A DNA stretch of 44,812 nucleotides from Bradyrhizobium sp. (GCF_028868675.1 NZ_JAGWUA010000016.1:1-44812), one strand, 5' to 3'; numbered from the stretch's first letter, positions 25,516-34,690 are shown. Translations and numbers: made by a program. The notes: generated by a model from the sequence alone, not told the origin.

Positions 25516-28383
25516 ATGACGACTTCCAGGAAACGACGCCGCGCGGGCGGCCCGCCGCGCACGCAAGGCCTGCTTGCACTGAGCCAGCTCGCGCTCGATC
25601 GCATGGAGCAAGGGGTCTGCGTCTACGATACGGACAACCGCATCGTGCTGCTCAACCGGCGCTATGTCGAGCTGTTCGACATGTCGGCCGAAATCGTCCG
25701 TCCGGGGACGAGCTATCGCGACGTGCTTGCACACAGCGCCTCGCTCGGCAATTTCCCGGTCGACCAGGCGGAGCCGCTCTACCGCACGCGCCTCGATCTG
25801 CTGGCGGCCGGAGAGCCGCTCCGGGTCGAGCAGCGGCTGTCGAACGGCAGGGTGCTGGCGCTGGACCTCAAGCCCCTGCCCGAGGGCGGCTGGATGACGA
25901 TCTGCGACGACGTCACTCGCCTCGACCGGCTCGAAGCCGAGCTGCGGGTTCAGACCGAGCGCAGCCAGCATGCGCTCGCCAACATGTCGCACGGCCTGTG
26001 CATGTACGACGCCGAGGGCCGCCTGATCGTCTGCAACCAGCAGTACCTGCGCCTCTACGATCTCGACCCCGAGGTCATCAAGCCGGGGGTGTCGCACCGC
26101 GAACTCACCGATCACTGGATCTCGCGCGGCAATCTGCCGGGCATGTCGGCGAACGAATTCCACGATAGCCGCATGAAGGAGGTCCACCGCCAGAGCCCGA
26201 ACAGGGTGCTGCTGACCCGCTTCGACGGGCGCGTCATGCAGGCCGTATCGCGCTTCATGCCCGACGGCGGCTGGGTGACCGCGCACGAGGATGTGCATGA
26301 CCGTCTGCAATACGAGGAGGCGCTGAAGCGACAGAACTTCCTGCTCGACGCCGCGCTCGAGAACATGGCGCACGGGCTGTGCTTCTACGACAGCGACATG
26401 CGACTCAAGATCTGCAACCGCCGCTATCGCGAGATCTATCGGCTGTCGGTAGAGGAAGCCGCGCCCGGCACCCACCTCGCCGACCTGATCGAGCGGTCGA
26501 TGGCGAACGGCGCCCTCCCCTTGGATCATACCCCGCGGCAGATCCTCGCGGCCGCGCGCGAGCGGATCGATGCCCGCGACGATTCCGCGATGCGCCGCCG
26601 CATGTCGGACGGGACCGTGGTCTCGGTGCGCTACTGCACGCTGCCGGAAGGAGGCTTCGTCGCGACCTACGAGGACATCACCGAGCGCGAGCGCGCGATC
26701 GAGGAATTGAGCGAGCAGTATCGCCGGTTCGACGCGGCGCTGAACAACATGAGCGAAGGCCTCTGCATGCTCGACGGCAGCCTGCGCGTCATCGTCTGCA
26801 ACAAGCGCTACATCGAGATTTTCGGCCTGTCGCCCGACATCGTGAAGCCCGGCGTCACCATGCGCGAGATCATGGAGCACAGCTGCGCGCTCGGCAACCA
26901 CCCGGGCACGACGGCGGCGCAGCTCTATGCCGGCTACGTCGAGCAGCTCCTCGAGGGCGAGCATACGCTGCATCGCCATCTCAGCGACGGCCGCATCATC
27001 GAACTCAACCACAACCGCATGGCGCATGGCGGCTGGGTCGTCACCTATGAGGACGTCACCGAGCGCCACAAGGCGCAGGCCCGCGTCGCACACATGGCAC
27101 GGCACGACTCGCTCACCAACCTGCCCAACCGCGTGCTGTTCCGCGAGAAGATGTGCGAGAGCCTCGATCAGGTCGCGACCGCCGGCGGCGAGATCGCGGT
27201 GCTGTGCCTCGACCTCGACAATTTCAAGACCGTCAACGACCGCCATGGCCACGCCGCCGGCGATCGGCTGCTGAGCTGGGTCGCCGCGCGCCTGAAGGAC
27301 CACGCCGGCGAGCACGACAGGGTCGCCCGCCTCGGCGGCGACGAGTTCGCGTTGCTGCAGCGCGGACCGCAGCCGGAATCGGCCGAGAAGCTCGCCCGCC
27401 GCCTCGTCGAGATCATCGGCCGTCCGCCGCCGATCGGGAACCAGTCGATCCATGTCGGCGTCAGCGTCGGCATCGCGGTGGCGCCCGATCACGGGCTCGA
27501 CCCGGACGAGCTGATGAAATGCGCCGACCTCGCACTCTATCAGGCCAAGGCGAGGGGCCGCGGCGGCTACCAGCTCTTCCAGCCCGCGATGGAGCAGCAG
27601 GCGCGCGCACGTCATGGCCTCGAGCGCGATCTGCGCTGCGCGCTGGAGGCCGGCGAGCTCCAGCTCGCGTTCCAGCCCCAGGTCCGCCTCGACAACTCGG
27701 CCCTGACCGGCTTCGAGGCGCTTCTGCGCTGGAAGCATCCCGAACGCGGCATGGTCTCGCCGGGCGAGTTCATTCCGATCGCGGAGGAAACCGGCCTCAT
27801 CATCCCGATCGGCGAATGGGCCCTGCGCGCAGCCTGCGCGACCGCTGCGGCCTGGCCCGATTCCATCACCATCGCGGTAAACCTGTCGCCGGTACAATTC
27901 CGCGCCCGTGGCCTGGTCGCGATGATCACCAGCGCGCTGGCCGAGGCCGGCCTGTCGCCGCAGCGGCTCGAACTCGAGGTCACCGAGACGGTCTTGCTCG
28001 ATGACAGCGAGACGACCATCGAGACCCTGCACCGGATTCGTGCGCTCGGCGTCCGCGTGAGCCTCGACGATTTCGGCGTCGGCTATTCCTCGCTGAGCTA
28101 TTTACGGAAGTTCCCATTCGACCGGATCAAGATCGACCGCTCCTTCGTCGGCTCGCTCGGCGAGAGCCACGAGAGCGCGGCCATCGTTCGCACCATCGCG
28201 AGCCTCGGCGCCGTGCTCGGCGTCGAGACCACCGCGGAGGGCGTCGAGACGGCCGAGCAACTCGACTTCGTGCGTGCATCCGGCTGCACCGCCGTGCAGG
28301 GCTATTACTTCGGCCGGCCGAGCCCGGCGTCTGAAGTTGCGCGCGTGATCGAGCGCCTCGGCGAGCTCCGCCGCGTGGCGTGA
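25516..28383 (+). CDS. Four-PAS GGDEF-EAL cyclic-di-GMP protein
   Basis: A 955-residue cytosolic signalling protein without membrane segments. Four PAS_7-type domains occupy about 25-515, each with the pattern M-x-x-G-[LV]-C-[VMF]-x-D and CN[KRQ]xYxxxxxL. GGDEF is intact at 607-611, but the upstream inhibitory I-site position reads GEHD instead of RxxD. The EAL domain is intact from EALLRWKHP at 734 through DDFGVGYSS and KIDRSF. It can therefore in principle both make and degrade c-di-GMP. The PAS domains probably sense a small molecule or redox state. ATG 25516 lacks a good ribosome-binding site, and GTG 25483 is an alternative start. Confidence 0.92.
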   Translation: MTTSRKRRRAGGPPRTQGLLALSQLALDRMEQGVCVYDTDNRIVLLNRRYVELFDMSAEIVRPGTSYRDVLAHSASLGNFPVDQAEPLYRTRLDLLAAGEPLRVEQRLSNGRVLALDLKPLPEGGWMTICDDVTRLDRLEAELRVQTERSQHALANMSHGLCMYDAEGRLIVCNQQYLRLYDLDPEVIKPGVSHRELTDHWISRGNLPGMSANEFHDSRMKEVHRQSPNRVLLTRFDGRVMQAVSRFMPDGGWVTAHEDVHDRLQYEEALKRQNFLLDAALENMAHGLCFYDSDMRLKICNRRYREIYRLSVEEAAPGTHLADLIERSMANGALPLDHTPRQILAAARERIDARDDSAMRRRMSDGTVVSVRYCTLPEGGFVATYEDITERERAIEELSEQYRRFDAALNNMSEGLCMLDGSLRVIVCNKRYIEIFGLSPDIVKPGVTMREIMEHSCALGNHPGTTAAQLYAGYVEQLLEGEHTLHRHLSDGRIIELNHNRMAHGGWVVTYEDVTERHKAQARVAHMARHDSLTNLPNRVLFREKMCESLDQVATAGGEIAVLCLDLDNFKTVNDRHGHAAGDRLLSWVAARLKDHAGEHDRVARLGGDEFALLQRGPQPESAEKLARRLVEIIGRPPPIGNQSIHVGVSVGIAVAPDHGLDPDELMKCADLALYQAKARGRGGYQLFQPAMEQQARARHGLERDLRCALEAGELQLAFQPQVRLDNSALTGFEALLRWKHPERGMVSPGEFIPIAEETGLIIPIGEWALRAACATAAAWPDSITIAVNLSPVQFRARGLVAMITSALAEAGLSPQRLELEVTETVLLDDSETTIETLHRIRALGVRVSLDDFGVGYSSLSYLRKFPFDRIKIDRSFVGSLGESHESAAIVRTIASLGAVLGVETTAEGVETAEQLDFVRASGCTAVQGYYFGRPSPASEVARVIERLGELRRVA

Positions 28384-28624
28384 ACTACCCTCTTCCCTCG
28401 TAAAGGGCGTCGAGCGAAGACCACGCACAATACTCGTTGAAATTCCGTACCTCGGGATGTGCGTGCATGACCAATTGTCGCACGTGGATTCCGTCGCTGA
28501 AATGGCGCGCCACGGCGCCGCCGCCGCGCTTTTCTTCTGCGGTGATTTCGACGACAATCGCACGACAACACGCAAGATAATGCGGTCTCGCGTGAAAGCG
28601 CCGGCCGCGAAGGGAGGAGTTGCG

Positions 28625-29605
28625 ATGTCGCGATGCCGAGTTGGAACGAGCGTACTCCGAGCCAGCGTACTTGCCGCGATCGGCGCGCTGCTGTCGGTGG
28701 CCGCCCAGGCCCAGGACTATCCCGCGAAACCGATCACGCTGATCGTGCCGTGGCCGGCCGGCGGCTCGACCGACATCTCGATGCGCGCGATCGCCGATTC
28801 GGCCGCGAAGGTGCTGGGCCAGCCGATCGTGATCGACAACAAGGCCGGCGGCGGCGGCACGGTCGGGCCGGCCACCATGGCCGCGGCCGCAAAACCCGAC
28901 GGCTACACCATCGCGCAGATCCCGATCACCGTATTCCGCCTGCCCTTGATGCAAGAGGTGTCGTGGGATCCGGCCAAGGACTTCACCTACATCGTCCATC
29001 TCACCGGCTACACCTTCGGCGTCACCACCAGCGCCGAAGGGCCGTTCAAGAGCTGGAAGGACGTGGTCGACTACGCCAAGCAGAATCCGGGCAAGGTGAC
29101 CTACGCGACGCCGGGCACCGGCACCTCGCTGCATATCGGCATGGAGCAGATCGCGGCGATGTCCGGCATCAAGTTGACGCAGGTGCCGTTCAAGGGCGGC
29201 GCGGAGACCAACGCCGCGGTGCTGGGACAGCACACCATGCTGCAGGCGGATTCGACCGGTTGGCGGCCACTGGTCGACGCCGGCAAGCTGCGGCTGCTGA
29301 TGGTGTGGACCGCGGCGCGGTCGCCGAACTATCCGGACGTGCCGACGCTGAAGGAGCTCGGCTATGCCATGGTCTACGATTCTCCGTTCGGCGTCGCCGG
29401 GCCGAAGGGCATGGATCCCAAGATCGTCGCCAAGCTGCATGACGCCTTCAAGAAGGCGATCGAGGATCCTGCCGTGATCACCACGCTCGCCAAATACGAC
29501 ATGGTGCCGAACTACAGGAACACCGAGGACTACAGGAAGTTCGTGGCCGAGACGACGGAATCCGAGCGCAAGGTCATCGACAGCCTCGGGCTCGCGAAGA
29601 AGTAG
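28625..29605 (+). CDS. tctC: TctC-type tripartite tricarboxylate transporter binding protein
   Basis: A 326-residue Bug/TctC periplasmic binding protein with a signal peptide ending near AQA-QDYP (about 29). Family hallmarks are YPAKPITLIVPWPAGGSTD, IDNKAGGGGTVG, VTYATPGTGTSLHIGMEQ and VPFKGGAETNAAVLG. It captures a carboxylate (citrate-like, dicarboxylate or aromatic acid) and delivers it to TctA/TctB. Ligand cannot be read from the sequence. GGAGG lies 6 nt before ATG 28625. The frame is open further upstream, but those residues show no family similarity. A 138-nt gap with palindromic repeats separates it from tctB. Confidence 0.93.
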   Translation: MSRCRVGTSVLRASVLAAIGALLSVAAQAQDYPAKPITLIVPWPAGGSTDISMRAIADSAAKVLGQPIVIDNKAGGGGTVGPATMAAAAKPDGYTIAQIPITVFRLPLMQEVSWDPAKDFTYIVHLTGYTFGVTTSAEGPFKSWKDVVDYAKQNPGKVTYATPGTGTSLHIGMEQIAAMSGIKLTQVPFKGGAETNAAVLGQHTMLQADSTGWRPLVDAGKLRLLMVWTAARSPNYPDVPTLKELGYAMVYDSPFGVAGPKGMDPKIVAKLHDAFKKAIEDPAVITTLAKYDMVPNYRNTEDYRKFVAETTESERKVIDSLGLAKK

Positions 29606-29613
29606 AGCACTCG

Positions 29614-29728
29614 TATCCCGGACGCGGCGCGGCATGAAATGACGCGACGCAGAGCCGGGATCTACACGCCGCCCGCCATGGGCCCCGGAACTGCAGCGCA
29701 GCACTTCGCGCTGCGCAGCATCCGGGGC
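29614..29728. repeat. Palindromic repeats in the tctC-tctB gap
   Basis: Two imperfect palindromes. The first, about 29615-29661, has outer arms ATCCCGG and CCGGGAT. The second, about 29681-29728, has outer arms GCCCCGGA and TCCGGGGC enclosing AGCGCAGC/GCGCTGCGC. Placed right after the binding-protein stop, they probably stabilise its mRNA, as REP elements do. The composition matches intergenic repeats common in Bradyrhizobium. Confidence 0.65.
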
Positions 29729-29743
29729 ACGAGAGAGACGCCA

Positions 29744-30229
29744 ATGGACAACCAAACCAACGTCAAGCTCCGTCTCTCCAACTCCGAGATCTGGGGCGGG
29801 CTGATCGGGCTCGCCCTGGGCTGCTTCGTGATCTGGTCGGGGGTGAGGCTGAAGCTCGGCACCATCAACGATCCCGGCTCCGGCTACGTGCTGTTCTATA
29901 CGGGCATCCTGATGTGCGCGTTCGCGGCCGCGATCATCGTGGCCGCGCTCACCGAGGGCGGGCCGACGCTCGCCTCGCGGTGGGCGGGCGCGCGCTGGAC
30001 CAAGCCGGCGCTGGTCATCGCCTGCCTCGCCGCGTTCTCGTTCGCGCTCGAGCCCTTCGGATTCCTGCTGGCGGCGATGCCCCTGATGCTGCTGCTCTTG
30101 CGGGTGATCGATCCCGTGCGCTGGCAGCTTGCCGTTCCGATCGCCGTGCTGGTCCCGCTTGGCATGTGGTGGATACTGAAGCGCCTGCTGCTGATTCAGC
30201 TGCCGTCGGGCATGTTCGGGATCGGCTGA
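29744..30229 (+). CDS. tctB: TctB-type small permease subunit
   Basis: A 161-residue protein with four membrane segments (about 17-35, 47-67, 87-105, 125-150). This is the size and layout of TctB, the small subunit that helps the large TctA subunit in tripartite tricarboxylate transport. Sequence conservation in this family is low, so the call depends on topology and on the tctC-tctB-tctA order. I start at ATG 29744; upstream codons are repeat-derived. tctA follows after 3 nt, so the two are translated from one message. Confidence 0.88.
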   Translation: MDNQTNVKLRLSNSEIWGGLIGLALGCFVIWSGVRLKLGTINDPGSGYVLFYTGILMCAFAAAIIVAALTEGGPTLASRWAGARWTKPALVIACLAAFSFALEPFGFLLAAMPLMLLLLRVIDPVRWQLAVPIAVLVPLGMWWILKRLLLIQLPSGMFGIG

Positions 30230-30232
30230 CCC

Positions 30233-31741
30233 ATGGACACCCTCGCCAACGTCGCACACGGGTTCAGCGTCGCGCTGCTGCCGATCAACCTGCTCTACTG
30301 CTTCATCGGAGTCTTCATCGGCACGCTGGTCGGCGTACTGCCCGGCATCGGGCCGATCTCGGCGATGTCGCTGCTCCTGCCGGTGACGTTGTCGGGCACG
30401 CCGGAGTCCGGCATCATCATGATGGCCGGCATCTACTACGGCTCGATGTATGGCGGCTCGACCACCTCGATCCTGGTCAACATTCCCGGAGAAGCCGCCT
30501 CCGTCGTCACCTGCATCGACGGCCATCAGATGGCCAAGCAGGGCCGCGCGGGACCGGCGCTCGGCATCTCCGCCTTCGGCTCCTTCATCGCCGGCACGTT
30601 TGCCCTCGTCGCCCTGATGCTGGTCGCGCCGAAGCTCGCGAGCATCGCCATCGCGTTCGGCCCGGCCGAGTATTTCAGCCTGATGGTGCTGGGCCTCGTG
30701 GTGTTGACTTTCCTCACCCAGGGCTCGATGCCGAAGGCGCTGTTGATGGCCTGCATCGGCGTCGTGCTCGGCCTGGTCGGGCTCGACAGCATCACCGCGC
30801 AGCCGCGCCTGACCTTCGGCCGCATGGAACTGATCGACGGCATCGGTCTCGTGCCCGTGGTGATGGGCCTTTTCGGCGTCGCCGAGGTGCTGCTCAACAC
30901 CGAGCACGCCATCAGGCGCGACATCATCAACGCCAGGATCACCCAGCTCCTGCCGAACAAGGCGGACTGGGAGGCGAGCGCGGGCCCGGTGGCGCGCGGC
31001 ACGCTGCTCGGCTTCCTGCTCGGCATCTTGCCGGGCGGCGGCGCGGTGGTGGCGTCGTTTGCGTCCTACGCGCTGGAGAAGCGGCTGTCGAAATCGCCGG
31101 AACGTTTCGGCCACGGCGCGATCGAGGGCGTCGCGGGACCGGAGTCGGCCAACAACGCCGCGGCCGGCGGCGCGTTCATTCCGCTGATGACGCTCGGCAT
31201 CCCGCCCAACGTCGTGATGGCGCTCCTGCTCGGCGCGTTCGTGATCCACGGCCTGCAGCCGGGGCCGCTCCTGATCACGCAGAACCCCGGCCTGTTCTGG
31301 GGCATCGTCGCCAGCATGTATATCGGCAACCTGATGCTCCTGGTGCTCAACCTGCCGATGATCGGCATGTGGGTGCAGCTTCTGAAGCTGCCCTACAACA
31401 TCCTGTTCCCGCTGATCATCCTGTTCACCATTCTCGGCGTCTACTGCTCCTCCAACAACGTCTTCGACGTCTACGTGATGATCGCGTTCGGCGTGATCGG
31501 CTATTTCATGCGCAAGCTCGGCTACGAACCCGCGCCGCTGGTGCTGGCCTTCGTGCTCGGGCCGATGCTGGAGAACAATTTGCGCAAGTCGCTGATCCTG
31601 TCGCAGGGCGACCTCATGACCTTCGTGCAGAGGCCGATCTCGGCGGCCTGCCTGCTGCTCGCGCTGCTGCTCCTGGTCGCTCCGCTGCTGCCGACGCTGC
31701 GCAAGAAGCGCGAGCTGGTCGCGCTGGACGAGGGGGCGTGA
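30233..31741 (+). CDS. tctA: TctA-type large permease subunit
   Basis: A 502-residue inner-membrane protein with about twelve segments. Family signatures are GVLPGIGPISAMSLLLPVT and GSMYGGSTTSILVNIPGEAASVVTCIDGHQMAKQGRAG in the first repeat. In the second they are GFLLGILPGGGAVVASFASYALEKRLSK and GVAGPESANNAAAGGAFIPLMTLGIPPN. These two GxLPG loops form the transport core. The protein imports the carboxylate supplied by TctC using the ion gradient. It is the last gene of the tct operon. The neighbouring GGDEF/EAL gene is convergent, with stops 46 nt apart. Confidence 0.95.
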   Translation: MDTLANVAHGFSVALLPINLLYCFIGVFIGTLVGVLPGIGPISAMSLLLPVTLSGTPESGIIMMAGIYYGSMYGGSTTSILVNIPGEAASVVTCIDGHQMAKQGRAGPALGISAFGSFIAGTFALVALMLVAPKLASIAIAFGPAEYFSLMVLGLVVLTFLTQGSMPKALLMACIGVVLGLVGLDSITAQPRLTFGRMELIDGIGLVPVVMGLFGVAEVLLNTEHAIRRDIINARITQLLPNKADWEASAGPVARGTLLGFLLGILPGGGAVVASFASYALEKRLSKSPERFGHGAIEGVAGPESANNAAAGGAFIPLMTLGIPPNVVMALLLGAFVIHGLQPGPLLITQNPGLFWGIVASMYIGNLMLLVLNLPMIGMWVQLLKLPYNILFPLIILFTILGVYCSSNNVFDVYVMIAFGVIGYFMRKLGYEPAPLVLAFVLGPMLENNLRKSLILSQGDLMTFVQRPISAACLLLALLLLVAPLLPTLRKKRELVALDEGA

Positions 31742-31787
31742 GGCCTGCGCAGGGTGGGGCAGCCCAACGATTTCGGAACTTGCGCCG

Positions 31788-33482
31788 CTACCCCGCCGCG
31801 GGCAGTGCCGCGTCCGGCGGCGCGCTCCAGGGGCGCTCCGCCGATGCGAGCCCGATCAGCCGGCCCTGGATGTAGTCGCAGCCCCAGTCGCGCAGCATGC
31901 CGGCGGCCTCCTCGTCCTGCACCCATTCGGCGACCGTCTCGATGTCGAGGCGGCGGGCGAGATCGATCAGCGTCTGCACGAAGGCGCGGTCGTCGGCGGA
32001 ACGGGTGATGTTCTGCACGAAGGCGCCGTCGATCTTCACGATGTCCACACCGAGCTTGCGCAGGTTGCGGAACGAGGTGTAGCCGGCGCCGAAATCGTCG
32101 ATCGCGATCCGGCTGCCGAACTGCTTCAGCCGGCCGACGAAGGCGCGGACGTCGTCGATGTCCTGGATCGCGACCGTCTCGGTGATCTCGACGATCAGCC
32201 GCCGGGCGACGCCGGGATGGGCGTGCATCAGCGATTCGATCGAGGCCCACCAGTCCGGATCCATGGTGGTGTCGGGCGAGATGTTGAGGCTGAGCCTGAC
32301 GTCGGGCGAGGCGGCGAGTTCCGCCACCACCAGCTCGAGCACGCGATGATCGACGAGGCGGATCAGGCCGAGCCGCTCGGCGACCGGCACGATGTCGGGG
32401 GCGAGCAAGGTGCGGCCATCGCCCTGCTCCATGCGCACCAGGCATTCGTAGAATGCGCCTTCGCGCGAGGACGCCGTCACCACCGGCTCGTAGGCGAGCA
32501 CGATGCGGCGCTCGTTCAGGGCGGTGACGATCTCGTCGGTGACGCGGATGTTGACGCGGCGCTGCGCGTCGCGCTCGGCATTCGGTCGCCAGGCGCCGAA
32601 GGAGCCGGCGCGGCGGCGCTTGGCGGCCTCCAGCGTCTCCTGGGCGCGATTGATCGCCTCGTCGGCGGTGCGCGCATAGCGCGGCACGCTGACTGCGCCG
32701 ATCGAGACGGTGACGGAGACCGGGCCGGACCTGGTCGGCACCACCTCGTCGCGCACGCCGGTGAGAAACCGCTCGGCGGCGACGTTCATGTCGTCGACGG
32801 TACAGTTCTTCAGGATCAGGCCGAACTTGTTGCCCGAGAAGCGGCCGAGCACGTCCCCGCCGCGCAGGCGCTCGCGGATGCGTTTGCCGACGTCGAGAAT
32901 CACGGCGTCCGCGACATCGAAGCCGAAGGCGTCGTTGACGCGGGCGAGACGGTCGATGCCGACCAGCATGAAGGCCGAGGAGGATCGGAAGCGCGCCGAC
33001 TCCTCGATCGTTTCCGCGAGCGCCGCAATCAGATGAGTGCGGTTGAGTTCGCCGGTCAGCGGATCGAGCTGGGCGAGCTTCGTCAGTTCCTCGTCGCGGG
33101 CGTGGCGCTCATTGTTGATGCGGACGATGCCCTGGGCGCGCATCGGCCGGCCGTCGGCGCCGGCGAACCAGCGCCCGGTCTCCTCGACCCAGACCACCGG
33201 CTCGGAGGCGCTCAGGCGCACGCCGTATTCCACCCGGTAGGGCGTGCCGTCGGCACCGTGCACCGGCGAGGTCAGCGCGAGCGCGGCACTTCGCAGCGTC
33301 TGCGACGGCTCGATCAGCTTTGCGAATTCGGCGCCGGTCGCGAGCTTGTCGGGCGGGATGCCGGCGAAGACCGTTGCTGCCTGCTCGCCCCACCGGATCG
33401 TGTCGCTGGCGATATCCCAGACGAACACGGCCTGTCCCAGGGCGGCCAGGATCTCGGAGGCTTGCGGCATGGCAGGGGTCAA
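31788..33482 (-). CDS. PAS-GGDEF-EAL protein with degenerate GGDEF motif
   Basis: A 564-residue cytosolic protein: a PAS-like region (about 10-125), a GGDEF-fold domain (about 135-290) whose signature reads SGNKF (216-220), and an EAL domain (about 310-550). The EAL catalytic set looks complete: E346 with L348/R350 (ECLVR in place of EALLR), N400, E432, D462-D463, K483 and E519. Loss of GGDEF predicts no cyclase activity, but this domain may still bind GTP and tune phosphodiesterase activity. I start at TTG 33482, which has GAGG 5 nt upstream; ATG 33470 is an alternative. It converges on tctA. Confidence 0.9.
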   Translation of the reverse strand: MTPAMPQASEILAALGQAVFVWDIASDTIRWGEQAATVFAGIPPDKLATGAEFAKLIEPSQTLRSAALALTSPVHGADGTPYRVEYGVRLSASEPVVWVEETGRWFAGADGRPMRAQGIVRINNERHARDEELTKLAQLDPLTGELNRTHLIAALAETIEESARFRSSSAFMLVGIDRLARVNDAFGFDVADAVILDVGKRIRERLRGGDVLGRFSGNKFGLILKNCTVDDMNVAAERFLTGVRDEVVPTRSGPVSVTVSIGAVSVPRYARTADEAINRAQETLEAAKRRRAGSFGAWRPNAERDAQRRVNIRVTDEIVTALNERRIVLAYEPVVTASSREGAFYECLVRMEQGDGRTLLAPDIVPVAERLGLIRLVDHRVLELVVAELAASPDVRLSLNISPDTTMDPDWWASIESLMHAHPGVARRLIVEITETVAIQDIDDVRAFVGRLKQFGSRIAIDDFGAGYTSFRNLRKLGVDIVKIDGAFVQNITRSADDRAFVQTLIDLARRLDIETVAEWVQDEEAAGMLRDWGCDYIQGRLIGLASAERPWSAPPDAALPAAG

Positions 33483-33700
33483 GATCGCCTCGTTTCGGGA
33501 CAGCGGGGGTGATCCGCGGGACTGAGGATAGAGCCAGATTCGCCCTCGACCCTAGGCAAAGTTCATAAACAATTTGGAAACCACGTTCGAAACGCGTCCC
33601 GGAACCAAACACCGCAAACCGGCATGGACCTTGCGATTCAGTTAATCGCGGAGGGCGTCGCGTCCCAAAACGCGACAGGTCAGCCGGATTTCGGTGTGCG

Positions 33701-33973
33701 ATGGCGAGTACTGAACGACGGGAACAGGCAGGCAACAGCGGCGCGGGTGCGACCGGCACCGCGCTCGTGCCCGTGACGGCGACCCTGCAATGGGTGCCGA
33801 AGGGGCCGCTGCCGCGCCCGGACCCGAGCTTCGTCACGCAACTGATCGCCAATGCCGAGCATCTGCCGCAAGCCAGCCGGCTCCGCCGCGCTTCGCCCGC
33901 GGATGCGCAGGCGGCCTATGGCGGCAAGCCGCCGGCAGGGCGCGTCGGCCCGCGGACCAGGCGGGTTGCCTAA
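33701..33973 (+). CDS. Small conserved-looking hypothetical protein
   Basis: A 90-residue protein with a low-complexity N-terminus, then PRPDPSFVTQLIANAEHLPQ and a basic SRLRRASPADAQAAYG segment. I recall short proteins with the same FVTQLIA...RRA...A..AY core in Bradyrhizobium genomes, but no function. There are no membrane segments or catalytic motifs. It ends 6 nt from the stop of the convergent membrane protein gene. The GC3 pattern is coding-like. The 218-nt gap upstream separates it from the divergent GGDEF/EAL gene and contains an AT-rich stretch (TTCATAAACAATTTGG) suited to a promoter. Confidence 0.6.
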   Translation: MASTERREQAGNSGAGATGTALVPVTATLQWVPKGPLPRPDPSFVTQLIANAEHLPQASRLRRASPADAQAAYGGKPPAGRVGPRTRRVA

Positions 33974-33979
33974 AGCAAA

Positions 33980-34621
33980 CTAGCGCGGCTGTTCGGACGA
34001 ACCGGGCGTCCCGTTGCCCGGCTGCAAATGCGGCGCGATTTCGGGCACGACCGGCGCCGGAGACTGCACCGGCTTTGGCGCGGGATGATCCATCAAAACG
34101 GATTCGGCGACCGATTGCGCCGACGCCGGTACAGACGGCGCGGGCTGCGGCTCCGCGGTCGGCTGCGGTGCCGGCGCGGGCTCCGGCGCGATGACGGGCT
34201 CTTCGACCCGGCCGCGCGCCTTGTGCGCGGCCGGTGCAGCCTCGGCCACGACGGCGCGGCGGCGCGTGCGCTGTGCGACGCCGCCGAGGAAATCGGCCAT
34301 CGCAAGCAGGGTCAGCAGGAAATAGGTGGAGTTGCCGAATTTCGGCCACATCACGAATTCGGCCGCGGCCGCGCCGAACACGATCAGCGACAGCAGATGG
34401 TCGGTGAGATATTTCGCGCCGGGCCGCGCGCCCTTCACGACTTCGAGCAGCAGCAGCACGATGCCGAGCGCGAGCAAGAGATCGCCCAGCGTCACCGACC
34501 ATGTCTCGCCCGTGATCATCGGCACCTTGAACAGAATCGCGTTCAGGGCGACCTCGGGCATCAGGAAGGCGATGATGTTGTAGACCGCGAGCGGGATGAG
34601 AAGCAGCGGGAAACCGACCAT
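33980..34621 (-). CDS. Four-segment membrane protein with Pro/Ala-rich tail
   Basis: A 213-residue protein. Hydrophobic segments lie at about 3-22, 44-61, 72-90 and 95-112, followed by a basic RTRRRAV stop-transfer and a cytosolic or periplasmic tail (about 125-213) made almost entirely of Ala, Pro, Glu and Gln. The core GARPGAKYLTDHLLSLIVFGAAAAEFVMWPKFGN is typical of a conserved alphaproteobacterial hypothetical family. Function is unknown. It is transcribed with the rpmF/mtgA strand but lies 139 nt beyond rpmF, past a strong hairpin. Confidence 0.75.
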   Translation of the reverse strand: MVGFPLLLIPLAVYNIIAFLMPEVALNAILFKVPMITGETWSVTLGDLLLALGIVLLLLEVVKGARPGAKYLTDHLLSLIVFGAAAAEFVMWPKFGNSTYFLLTLLAMADFLGGVAQRTRRRAVVAEAAPAAHKARGRVEEPVIAPEPAPAPQPTAEPQPAPSVPASAQSVAESVLMDHPAPKPVQSPAPVVPEIAPHLQPGNGTPGSSEQPR

Positions 34622-34663
34622 CGACTTTGGCCTTCTTGATCAGGACATCCGGACAGGACAATG

Positions 34664-34690
34664 CGGCGGCGAAGCATTCGCTCCGCCGCC
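34664..34690 (-). terminator. Strong hairpin downstream of rpmF
   Basis: On the minus strand GGCGGCGGAGC pairs with GCTTCGCCGCC (one G-U pair) around a short loop, about 70 nt after the rpmF stop. No clear U run follows, so it may act as a weak terminator or a processing/stability structure. Confidence 0.4.

Noticed and set aside
28385-28558. Minus-strand frame of about 57 codons between the four-PAS gene and tctC, with a plausible-looking C-terminus (VMHAHPEVRNFNEYCAWSSL)
   Set aside because: It ends 1 nt from the neighbouring stop, as real genes often do, but has no in-frame ATG, GTG or TTG at a sensible place and runs open into tctC. It could be a gene remnant; I cannot support it as a gene.
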